From Pseudomonas fluorescens (GTDB taxonomy: Bacteria > Pseudomonadota > Gammaproteobacteria > Pseudomonadales > Pseudomonadaceae): a DNA stretch of 64,000 bases. The stretch spans positions 186,001-250,000 of the forward strand of contig NZ_CABVHU010000002.1 in NCBI RefSeq assembly GCF_902497855.1, written 5' to 3'. Position 1 is the stretch's first letter. Every line of letters begins with the position of its first letter. Made by a program: the position numbers and the translations under genes. The notes below the pieces were generated by a model. The model made no database searches. It saw only the letters and a list, made by a program, of their open reading frames with translations, and had not been told where the DNA came from. Of this stretch, positions 57,336 to 64,000 are shown one piece after another.

Positions 57336-58099
57336 GTCAGTTGGAAAAAATCTACGGCGTGCATGCTGTGGAAGCGTTGCTGCGTCATCACCCGAAACGC
57401 GTCAAGCAGATCTGGCTGGCTGAAGGCCGCAGTGATCCGCGGGTGCAGACGCTGATCGAGCTCGCTGCCGAAAATCGCGTAGCGGTCGGCAACGCCGAGC
57501 GCCGTGAGCTGGACGCCTGGGTCGAAGGCGTGCACCAGGGCGTGGTGGCGGAAGTGAGTCCGAGCCAGGTCTGGGGCGAGGCGATGCTCGACGAACTGCT
57601 CGACCGCACCGAAGGCGCACCGCTGTTGCTGGTGCTCGACGGCGTGACCGACCCGCACAACCTTGGCGCTTGCCTGCGTTCGGCCGATGCGGCCGGTGCG
57701 CTGGCAGTGATCGTGCCCAAGGACAAGTCGGCGACCCTGACCCCGACGGTACGTAAGGTGGCTTGCGGTGCGGCGGAAGTGATTCCGTTGGTGGCCGTGA
57801 CCAACCTCGCGCGCACCCTGGAAAAACTCAAGCAGCGTGGCCTGTGGGTCGTCGGTACCGCGGGCGAGGCCGAGCAGAGTCTGTATCAGCAGGACATGAC
57901 CGGCCCGACCATCCTGATCATGGGCGCGGAAGGCAGCGGCATGCGTCGCCTGACCCGTGATCTTTGCGACTACCTGGTGCACTTGCCGATGGCGGGCAGC
58001 GTCAGCAGTCTCAACGTGTCTGTGGCGACTGGAGTGTGCCTGTTCGAGGCTCGGCGCCAGCGCAGCGTCAAAGCCGCCGGAACCGCCAAGAAGTCCTGA
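57332..58099 (+). CDS. rlmB: 23S rRNA (guanosine-2'-O-)-methyltransferase RlmB
   Basis: RlmB methylates G2251 of 23S rRNA. It has 255 residues: an N-terminal substrate-binding domain and a knotted SpoU/TrmH methyltransferase domain with the three SPOUT motifs DPHNLGACLRSADAAG, IMGAEGSGM and LPMAGSVSSLNVSVATG. It starts inside the end of rnr (ATGA overlap), the conserved rnr-rlmB operon. Confidence 0.97.
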   Translation: MSQLEKIYGVHAVEALLRHHPKRVKQIWLAEGRSDPRVQTLIELAAENRVAVGNAERRELDAWVEGVHQGVVAEVSPSQVWGEAMLDELLDRTEGAPLLLVLDGVTDPHNLGACLRSADAAGALAVIVPKDKSATLTPTVRKVACGAAEVIPLVAVTNLARTLEKLKQRGLWVVGTAGEAEQSLYQQDMTGPTILIMGAEGSGMRRLTRDLCDYLVHLPMAGSVSSLNVSVATGVCLFEARRQRSVKAAGTAKKS

Positions 58100-58113
58100 T
58101 TGAAACACCCACC

Positions 58114-58179
58114 TGTAGGAGCTGGCTTGCCAGCGAAGGCGTCCTCAAGTACGCCATCGCCAGCAAGCCGGCTCCTACA
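58114..58179. repeat. REPIN, TGTAGGAGCTGGCTTGCCAG arm type
   Basis: The left arm is TGTAGGAGCTGGCTTGCCAG and the right arm a diverged CCAGCAAGCCGGCTCCTACA, separated by about 26 bp. It lies downstream of rlmB. Confidence 0.88.
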
Positions 58180-58222
58180 GGTACGAGGTCAATGGTGATT
58201 GTTCAAATATTCACCAATTGCC

Positions 58223-58251
58223 TTGCACCTCTCCCGTCCCTTCTCTACAAT
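58223..58251 (+). promoter_or_regulatory. Sigma-70 promoter of the rpsF operon
   Basis: TTGCAC (58223-58228) and TACAAT (58246-58251) have an exact 17-bp spacer and are followed by a GC-rich discriminator, as expected for a ribosomal protein operon. The leader to rpsF would be about 110 nt. Confidence 0.8.
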
Positions 58252-58317
58252 TGCGCCCCTTGCTGTGACGGCAGGCACGCATGTGTCTATCGCAAGCAAG
58301 TCCATAAGTGTCATTCA

Positions 58318-58364
58318 CTCCTTGTCTGACCGCTTTTGAGCGGCAGGCTACAACCCGTAAGGAG
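58318..58364 (+). promoter_or_regulatory. rpsF leader, candidate S6:S18 autoregulatory element
   Basis: CTCCTT at 58318-58323 is exactly complementary to the rpsF ribosome-binding site AAGGAG at 58359-58364. Between them an inner hairpin (CTG-A-CCGCT / AGCGG-CAG, 58326-58346) is followed by an unpaired stretch containing CCG (58355-58357). This fits the conserved motif through which the S6:S18 complex represses rpsF translation in many bacteria. Confidence 0.7.
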
Positions 58365-58369
58365 CATTC

Positions 58370-58792
58370 ATGCGTCATTACGAAATCATCTTTTTGGTCC
58401 ACCCGGATCAAAGCGAGCAAGTCGGCGGCATGGTTGAGCGTTACACCAAGCTGATCGAAGAAGACGGCGGCAAAATCCACCGTCTGGAAGATTGGGGCCG
58501 TCGTCAACTGGCCTACGCAATCAACAATGTTCACAAGGCTCACTACGTGATGCTGAACGTTGAGTGCACTGGCAAGGCCCTGGCCGAGCTGGAAGACAAC
58601 TTCCGCTACAACGATGCAGTGATCCGTAACCTGGTCATCCGTCGCGAAGAAGCCGTTACCGGCCAATCCGAGATGCTCAAGGCTGAAGAAAACCGCAGTG
58701 AGCGCCGTGAGCGTCGCGACCGTCCTGAGCACGAAGGCGCTGAAAGCGTTGACAGTGATGACAGCGACAACAGCGATAACGCTGACGAGTAA
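58370..58792 (+). CDS. rpsF: 30S ribosomal protein S6
   Basis: S6 is a small-subunit protein that binds 16S rRNA together with S18. It has 140 residues. The family start [18 protein letters not shown] and the [10 protein letters not shown] and [12 protein letters not shown] segments are typical. The C-terminus is a very acidic Ser/Asp-rich tail, a substrate for glutamate-ligating RimK in many gammaproteobacteria. It is the first gene of the rpsF-rpsR-DUF2232-rplI operon and is preceded by a sequestering leader. Confidence 0.98.
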   Translation: MRHYEIIFLVHPDQSEQVGGMVERYTKLIEEDGGKIHRLEDWGRRQLAYAINNVHKAHYVMLNVECTGKALAELEDNFRYNDAVIRNLVIRREEAVTGQSEMLKAEENRSERRERRDRPEHEGAESVDSDDSDNSDNADE

Positions 58793-58820
58793 TCCACGGA
58801 CCTTTTGAGGAGCCTATTAC

Positions 58821-59051
58821 ATGGCACGTTTCTTCCGTCGTCGTAAATTCTGCCGCTTCACCGCTGAAGACGTGAAAGAGATCGATTACAAAGATCTCAA
58901 CACCCTGAAAGCTTATGTATCCGAGACCGGCAAAATCGTTCCAAGCCGTATCACCGGTACCAAAGCACGTTATCAGCGTCAGCTGGCCACCGCTATCAAG
59001 CGCGCCCGCTTCCTGGCCCTGCTGGCCTACACCGACAGCCACGGCCGCTGA
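58821..59051 (+). CDS. rpsR: 30S ribosomal protein S18
   Basis: S18 is the partner of S6 on the small-subunit platform. It has 76 residues ([14 protein letters not shown], then the [19 protein letters not shown] region and [10 protein letters not shown]). A good GAGG site precedes the ATG. It follows rpsF by 28 bp. Confidence 0.98.
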
Positions 59052-59087
59052 GACCGGGCAGTCGACACGTAGCAAAGGATTGAAAGC

Positions 59088-59981
59088 ATGCGTGCCATAG
59101 CTGAGTTCATCATGCGCGGCCGTATGCAGGCCACTCTGGTAGTGGCCGGATGCGCGGCATTGCCGTTGTTGTATTGGTTGGGTGCTGCCGCTGGATGCTT
59201 CGTGCTCCTGCGGCGCGGATGGAAGGACGCCTCGAGCGTTCTTGCTCTGGGATTGCTGCCGGCATTGATCTGGTGGCTTTACGCCGATGACCCACGCTCA
59301 CTTCTGGTGCTGCTGGGGTCTTGGAGCCTTGCGTTGGTTTTGCGCGCAAGTGAGTCCTGGAACCGCGTGCTGCTGGTCAGCATAGCGATGGGAGTGGTGT
59401 TTTCAGTGGTGCTGGGGACTGCTTTTGGTCCCCAGATCGAGATGCTGGCGCAGGCGTTGATAAAAGTCATGCCGTCGCTACTCGGCGATGTCTACCAGAA
59501 GTTGTCGGTAGACGAGCAAGCGCATTTTGCGTCCCTGATTGCACCGGTCCTGACCGGCCTGATTGCGGCTTTGTTGCAAATCGTCAGTGTGCTGAGCCTG
59601 ATTGTTGGGCGCTACTGGCAGGCGTTGTTGTACAACCCGGGTGGTTTTGGTCGCGAGTTTCGCTCCATCCGGTTCCCGCTTGGGCTGGCGATGTTGCTGC
59701 TGGCGTTCATGCTTCTGGGGCCGAACCTCGGTCCGCAGATGGCCATGTTGACGCCGTTGTGCAGTGTACCGCTGGTGTTCGCCGGGCTGGCCCTGATTCA
59801 TGGGCTGGTGGCGCAAAAGCGATTGGCCAGGTTCTGGCTGGTGGGGTTGTACGTCACGCTGTTGCTGTTCATGCAGCTGATCTATCCGTTGCTGGTGGTC
59901 TTGGCCATCGTCGACAGCCTGATTGATTTTCGCGGTCGTTCGACGCCGAAAGACGTCGATAGCGCGAACGGTGAAGGTTAA
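59088..59981 (+). CDS. DUF2232-type integral membrane protein
   Basis: A 297-residue protein with about eight predicted transmembrane helices (for example VVAGCAALPLLYWLGAAAGC, ALGLLPALIWWLY, LGLAMLLLAFMLLGPNL). It belongs to the DUF2232/YybS-like family. It lies 36 bp after rpsR and 19 bp before rplI, so it is coexpressed with ribosomal proteins, an arrangement conserved in pseudomonads. No enzymatic motif is visible and the function is unknown. Confidence 0.85.
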   Translation: MRAIAEFIMRGRMQATLVVAGCAALPLLYWLGAAAGCFVLLRRGWKDASSVLALGLLPALIWWLYADDPRSLLVLLGSWSLALVLRASESWNRVLLVSIAMGVVFSVVLGTAFGPQIEMLAQALIKVMPSLLGDVYQKLSVDEQAHFASLIAPVLTGLIAALLQIVSVLSLIVGRYWQALLYNPGGFGREFRSIRFPLGLAMLLLAFMLLGPNLGPQMAMLTPLCSVPLVFAGLALIHGLVAQKRLARFWLVGLYVTLLLFMQLIYPLLVVLAIVDSLIDFRGRSTPKDVDSANGEG

Positions 59982-60000
59982 AAGTTAAGAGGATTTTCAC

Positions 60001-60447
60001 ATGCAACTGATCCTTCTGGAAAAAGTCACCAACCTGGGCAACCTGGGTGACAAAGTGAACGTTAAGGCTGGTTACGGTCGTAACTACCTGCTGCCTTACG
60101 GCAAAGCTACCGCTGCGACCGCTGCCAACCTGGCTGCGTTCGAAGAGCGTCGCGCTGAGCTGGAAAAAGCCGCAGCAGACCGCAAAACTTCGGCTGAAAA
60201 CCGCGCCGCCCAACTGGCTGAGCTGGAAGTGACTATCACTGCCACCGCCGGTGACGAAGGCAAGCTGTTCGGTTCGATCGGCACCCACGACATCGCTGAT
60301 GCACTGACCGCCTCTGGCGTTGAAGTTGCAAAAAGCGAAGTTCGTCTGCCGAACGGCACCATCCGCAACGTAGGCGAATTCGACGTAGCCGTGCACCTGC
60401 ACGCCGAAGTTGAAGCCACCGTACGCGTTGTCGTGGTAGCAGCTTAA
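60001..60447 (+). CDS. rplI: 50S ribosomal protein L9
   Basis: L9 binds 23S rRNA near the L1 stalk and limits frameshifting. It has 148 residues: the N-terminal RNA-binding domain ([32 protein letters not shown]), a long connecting helix and the C-terminal domain. It is the last gene of the rpsF operon, followed by a terminator. Confidence 0.98.
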   Translation: MQLILLEKVTNLGNLGDKVNVKAGYGRNYLLPYGKATAATAANLAAFEERRAELEKAAADRKTSAENRAAQLAELEVTITATAGDEGKLFGSIGTHDIADALTASGVEVAKSEVRLPNGTIRNVGEFDVAVHLHAEVEATVRVVVVAA

Positions 60448-60492
60448 GCAGCACTTGTCGGTTGGCACCCTCGGGTGCTTGCCGGTAACATC

Positions 60493-60530
60493 GGGCACGA
60501 TCCTGTTTACAGGTCGTGCCCTTTGTCTTT
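60493..60530 (+). terminator. Intrinsic terminator of the rpsF-rplI operon
   Basis: GGGCACGA (60493-60500) pairs with TCGTGCCC (60514-60521), with an inner CCTG/CAGG stem, and TTTGTCTTT follows. A weaker hairpin, GCACCC / GGGTGC, lies about 30 bp earlier. Confidence 0.88.
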
Positions 60531-60580
60531 CTGCAGTTCCTGTTTTTCACACCCTGCTTTTCTAATATAACCAAGTGGCC

Positions 60581-61975
60581 ATGAACGATATCTCCGCTCC
60601 CGAGCAATATGACCTGCAAACCGCTTCCCTGAAGGTGCCTCCGCATTCCATCGAGGCCGAACAGGCCGTGCTCGGTGGCCTGATGCTGGACAACAACGCC
60701 TGGGAACGCGTGCTCGATCAAGTCTCGGACGGCGATTTCTATCGGCATGACCACCGTTTGATCTTCCGTGCGATTGCCAAACTGGCCGACCGGAACTCGC
60801 CGATCGACGTCGTGACCCTTGCCGAGCAATTGGACAAGGAAGGTCAGACCTCGCAAGTCGGTGGTCTTGGTTACCTCGGCGAACTGGCGAAAAACACACC
60901 GTCCGTCGCCAACATCAAGGCCTATGCGCAGATCGTTCGCGCGCGGGCGACCCTGCGACAACTGATCGGCATCGCTACCGAGATCGCCGACAGCGCCTTC
61001 AACCCGGAAGGCCGCACCGCGGAAGAGATTCTCGACGAAGCCGAGCGGCAGATCTTCCAGATCGCCGAGGCCCGGCCAAAAACCGGCGGCCCGGTGAGCG
61101 TGAATGACCTGCTGACCAAGGCCATCGACCGCATCGACACCTTGTTCAACACCGACAACGCCATCACCGGATTGTCCACCGGCTACACCGACCTCGACGG
61201 GATGACCAGTGGCCTGCAACCGTCCGACCTGATCATTGTCGCCGGCCGTCCGTCCATGGGTAAAACCACCTTTGCGATGAACTTGGTGGAAAACGCCGTA
61301 CTGCGCAGTGACAAGGCCGTGCTGGTCTACTCGCTGGAGATGCCAGGCGAATCGCTGATCATGCGTATGTTGTCGTCCCTCGGCCGGATCGACCAGACCA
61401 AGGTCCGGGCCGGTCGCCTGGACGACGACGATTGGCCGCGCCTGACCTCGGCGGTCAACCTGCTCAACGACCGCAAGCTGTTCATCGACGATACGGCCGG
61501 TATCAGCCCGTCGGAAATGCGCGCGCGGACCCGACGCCTGGTGCGTGAGCATGGCGACATCGCCCTGATCATGATCGACTACCTGCAATTGATGCAGATC
61601 CCGGGTTCCGGTGGTGATAACCGGACCAACGAGATTTCCGAAATCTCCCGTTCCTTGAAAGCCCTGGCCAAGGAATTCAACTGTCCGGTCGTGGCGTTGT
61701 CTCAGCTCAACCGCTCCCTGGAGCAGCGGCCGAACAAACGCCCGATCAACTCCGACTTGCGGGAATCCGGAGCGATCGAGCAGGATGCCGACGTCATCAT
61801 GTTTGTGTACCGCGATGAGGTCTATCACCCGGAAACCGAGCACAAGGGCATCGCCGAAATCATCATCGGCAAGCAGCGGAACGGCCCGATCGGCACGTCG
61901 CGCCTGGCATTCATCGGCAAATACACCCGTTTCGAAAACCTCGCGCCAGGCAGTTACAACTTCGACGACGAATGA
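60581..61975 (+). CDS. dnaB: Replicative DNA helicase DnaB
   Basis: DnaB is the hexameric 5'-3' helicase of the replication fork. It has 464 residues: an N-terminal domain that binds primase (about 20-125), a linker and the RecA-like motor with Walker A GRPSMGKTTFAM, Walker B IMIDYLQLM and the conserved RPNKRPINSDLRESGAIEQDAD. No intein is present. The ATG at 60581 gives MNDISAPEQYDLQ. It follows the rplI terminator. Confidence 0.97.
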   Translation: MNDISAPEQYDLQTASLKVPPHSIEAEQAVLGGLMLDNNAWERVLDQVSDGDFYRHDHRLIFRAIAKLADRNSPIDVVTLAEQLDKEGQTSQVGGLGYLGELAKNTPSVANIKAYAQIVRARATLRQLIGIATEIADSAFNPEGRTAEEILDEAERQIFQIAEARPKTGGPVSVNDLLTKAIDRIDTLFNTDNAITGLSTGYTDLDGMTSGLQPSDLIIVAGRPSMGKTTFAMNLVENAVLRSDKAVLVYSLEMPGESLIMRMLSSLGRIDQTKVRAGRLDDDDWPRLTSAVNLLNDRKLFIDDTAGISPSEMRARTRRLVREHGDIALIMIDYLQLMQIPGSGGDNRTNEISEISRSLKALAKEFNCPVVALSQLNRSLEQRPNKRPINSDLRESGAIEQDADVIMFVYRDEVYHPETEHKGIAEIIIGKQRNGPIGTSRLAFIGKYTRFENLAPGSYNFDDE

Positions 61976-62026
61976 CAGCTGGCGGAAACGACTCGGCCAG
62001 CTGTACTGGTGCATGCGTCAGGTTTT

Positions 62027-64000
62027 TCAGTCCGCTCCAAGTGTAGCCTCATTCCCGGACGTGTCACTCGCAGGACGCCCCTCGATGGTTGGATCAGGTT
62101 GAAGTTCTTGCCGGGTCAGCGTTTGAATCAGCGTCGCTTCTGCAATCGCATGCTGTGCCTGCAAATCATCGGTTTGAGCCTTGTATCCAGACTCTGCCAG
62201 CTTCCCTTGGGATTTCTGCTCGTCCAGAATCGCCTGCCGATCCTGAAACGGCTGACGGCTGTCCTCGAATTGCGACTGGTACTTGTGGGTGATGTAGTCC
62301 TGCCAGAAATCCATCGACACCAGTGCCTCAAACACTTCAGGCGAACCGTCCAGCGCAACGACTTTTGTATAAGCCGCATCCAGCATTGTCGGGGTTACCT
62401 TGGCCATTTCGGTGTAACTGAGAGTTTCCGGCTGGAATGGCAATTGCAGCCTGTCCTTGAGGCCAAAGCGATAGGCCATCGTCATTTCATGGGGATCATG
62501 TATTCGATTGCGATGGTGATTTCTCTGCGCCGCGGATGCCGTCGGGTCGTTGGCAATTGCCCTGCTGGACTCGAGGTCAGCCGCCGCGATGTCGTCGACC
62601 TGTTTCAATCGAAACAGTCCTTTGGATAAATCCACCAGTTGCGCACCGTTCAATTCAAGTTTGGCCTGGATACGCGCCTTGTGACTGATTGCCAGGATTT
62701 GCAGATCGGTGAAGGTGGCAGCGGCAAGATCAGTGCATCCCGCTTCGCACGCGCGAGCGAACAGTTCCCTGCGCAAGGCTAGCGACTTCGGATTGTTTTC
62801 GGTAATGACATCGATCACCTCCCAGACCTGTCGTCGAAAGTCAGGATGGCCGGTGCGGCTTTTTATGATGTTGAAGAAGCCATCCCAGCCATGCTGTTCA
62901 CGCAACATGTTCAATTGCGCTGTTCTGGTTGAGACTTGGTCGGCGGTCAATCCTGTGAGCCATGCCGGGGGCAGTATTCCCGGTGTCGCCACAGGCCTGG
63001 GCCGTCTCGTATTGGGAACAGACGATGTGAGCAGGTTGAATGCGCCGGTAAGCGGTGTCCCGGCATCGTCCAGTCGCTCACGGTAGGCTCCCAACTGCAC
63101 ACGAGTGGCGTCAGACAGCGGGTTGTTGAACACCCGGGTGTAGCTGTTGACCTGTACCGAGTGCGCCAGACGATCGGCGGCGGGTGCGATAACGAAGTCA
63201 GGAAGCGTTGTGATCTGATTGCCGCTCAGATCGATGTCGGACAGGAGGGGCTGATCAAACAGGCCGGTCGGCCAGGAATCGATACCTGTATTTTTCAGGT
63301 TGACCGTGCGTATATCCGGAATCAGGCTGAAGTCGGGGGGGACACCCAGTCGGGGGTTGTCATTTATCCACAACCCTCTGAGTGTTGTTCGCCCAGAGAG
63401 GATCTGCGCAGTCTCGGCGGTTAGCTCCAGTTGGTTGTTGTACAGGGATAGCTTCGTCATTCCATGCATTTGTCCCACGGCCGGGGGTAAGTCCGTGAGC
63501 CGGTTATTCGACATGTCCAGCCAGCGTACATGACGAAAGCGGGTCAGAAATCCTTCCGGGGAAGTCGTCAGCTTCATGTTGCTCAATTTGAGTGATCCAA
63601 CGTGGCTGAAGTCGACGCTCAGATCCGGCAGGGTCGGCAGTTCCAGCCCGCTAAGGTCCAGTTCCAGGCCGATCGGAGTCCCGTCGTTCGCCAGTTTTTG
63701 AGCCGTTTCCCGCCGCCAGCAACTGATGATTCGATCCCGCGCCGTGTTTCGGTGATCGCGGGCCGGGATATTGCGCCCTACCTGATGGGTACGAATGTAA
63801 CCTAGGCGATTGCCTCCACCCGAGTACACCCAGTCGTCAAGCTGGCTTTTCAACAGGCTGAACTCTTGCTCCAATCCGTTCAGTTTGGGTGAAAAAGTCC
63901 CTTTCTCATGGCTCCATATGTATTCCCTGCACTCCTTGATACTTTTGCGCGGATACAGTGTGCGGTAACGCTGTGCCCAAGAGTTATCGGTATCGAATGC
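62027..64000 (-). CDS. LRR protein with NEL-type (novel E3 ligase) domain, N-terminus outside the window
   Basis: The C-terminal 657 residues of a larger protein; the frame remains open to the right edge, starting within it at AFDTDNSWAQRYRTLY. Visible residues about 130-275 hold about six leucine-rich repeats (LKLSNMKLTTSPEGF, WLDMSNNRLTDLPP, DIDLSGNQITTLPD). Residues about 340-610 resemble the NEL ubiquitin-ligase domain of IpaH/SspH effectors: QHGWDGFFNIIKSR, ELFARACEAGCTDLAA. The Cys of CTD at visible residue 422 (codon 62735-62737) fits the CxD catalytic motif. The protein would be an effector targeting eukaryotic ubiquitination or a related toxin. By eye the GC content is lower than in the neighbouring housekeeping genes, suggesting transfer. 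Confidence 0.82.
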   Translation of the reverse strand, partial: AFDTDNSWAQRYRTLYPRKSIKECREYIWSHEKGTFSPKLNGLEQEFSLLKSQLDDWVYSGGGNRLGYIRTHQVGRNIPARDHRNTARDRIISCWRRETAQKLANDGTPIGLELDLSGLELPTLPDLSVDFSHVGSLKLSNMKLTTSPEGFLTRFRHVRWLDMSNNRLTDLPPAVGQMHGMTKLSLYNNQLELTAETAQILSGRTTLRGLWINDNPRLGVPPDFSLIPDIRTVNLKNTGIDSWPTGLFDQPLLSDIDLSGNQITTLPDFVIAPAADRLAHSVQVNSYTRVFNNPLSDATRVQLGAYRERLDDAGTPLTGAFNLLTSSVPNTRRPRPVATPGILPPAWLTGLTADQVSTRTAQLNMLREQHGWDGFFNIIKSRTGHPDFRRQVWEVIDVITENNPKSLALRRELFARACEAGCTDLAAATFTDLQILAISHKARIQAKLELNGAQLVDLSKGLFRLKQVDDIAAADLESSRAIANDPTASAAQRNHHRNRIHDPHEMTMAYRFGLKDRLQLPFQPETLSYTEMAKVTPTMLDAAYTKVVALDGSPEVFEALVSMDFWQDYITHKYQSQFEDSRQPFQDRQAILDEQKSQGKLAESGYKAQTDDLQAQHAIAEATLIQTLTRQELQPDPTIEGRPASDTSGNEATLGAD

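Noticed and set aside
60463..60482. TGGCAC...TTGC resembling a sigma-54 promoter upstream of dnaB
   Set aside because: The GG and GC elements are not at the required 10-bp spacing; the sequence is a hairpin between rplI and its terminator.

Overview
The window is a chromosomal segment of a Pseudomonas of the P. fluorescens type. The evidence is the high GC content, the gene order (waaA, tolC, thiC, nudF, cpdA, parE-parC, serB, psd, motAB, rsgA, orn, queG through purA, rnr, rpsF-rplI, dnaB), which as I recall it follows one arm of the P. aeruginosa map with fluorescens-type differences, and the many Pseudomonas REP/REPIN palindromes between genes. Almost all of it is core genome. The accessory parts are a small OAA-type lectin gene near 26.6 kb and a partial LRR-NEL effector-like gene at the right edge.

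Layout. 1-5.5 kb: on the minus strand a partial unknown protein, an aldo/keto reductase, an FAD oxidoreductase and an SMR transporter; then, divergently, a LysR regulator overlapping the Kdo transferase waaA. 5.7-11.7 kb: outer-membrane channel tolC; a TPP riboswitch controlling thiC, followed by cytX (thiamine precursor import); a DUF3298 lipoprotein. 11.9-21.3 kb: nudF, a DUF1249 protein, cpdA and a YqiA-type esterase, then the topoisomerase IV cluster parE - exported phytase-like protein - membrane-anchored retropepsin - parC, then an orphan PqiC-like lipoprotein. 21.5-30.3 kb: an AhpA/YtjB protein with a cyclase-like tail, divergent from serB; a PilZ-like protein; the lectin; psd and rhdA; an HDOD-GAF protein.

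30.4-46.2 kb: motAB behind a FliA-type promoter, rsgA, orn, a TRIC-type channel, queG, and the long co-directional run nnr-tsaE-amiB-mutL-miaA-hfq-hflX-hflK-hflC, with overlapping or near-overlapping joints. 46.5-54.5 kb: hisZ, purA, a chemoreceptor, a ferric-type ABC binding protein and permease without an ATPase gene and with a candidate Fur box, and two identical tRNA-Leu(CAG) genes. 54.7-62 kb: rnr-rlmB, rpsF-rpsR-DUF2232-rplI with a leader that can hide the rpsF ribosome-binding site, and dnaB. 62-64 kb: the C-terminal 657 residues of an LRR protein with a NEL ubiquitin-ligase-like domain, running off the window.

No integrase, transposase, CRISPR array or prophage was seen. The least explained items are the lectin and its operator-like upstream repeats, the NEL protein, the AhpA-cyclase-like fusion, and the two exported proteins inside the topoisomerase IV operon. 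Similarity statements come from reading motifs by eye; no database search was run.
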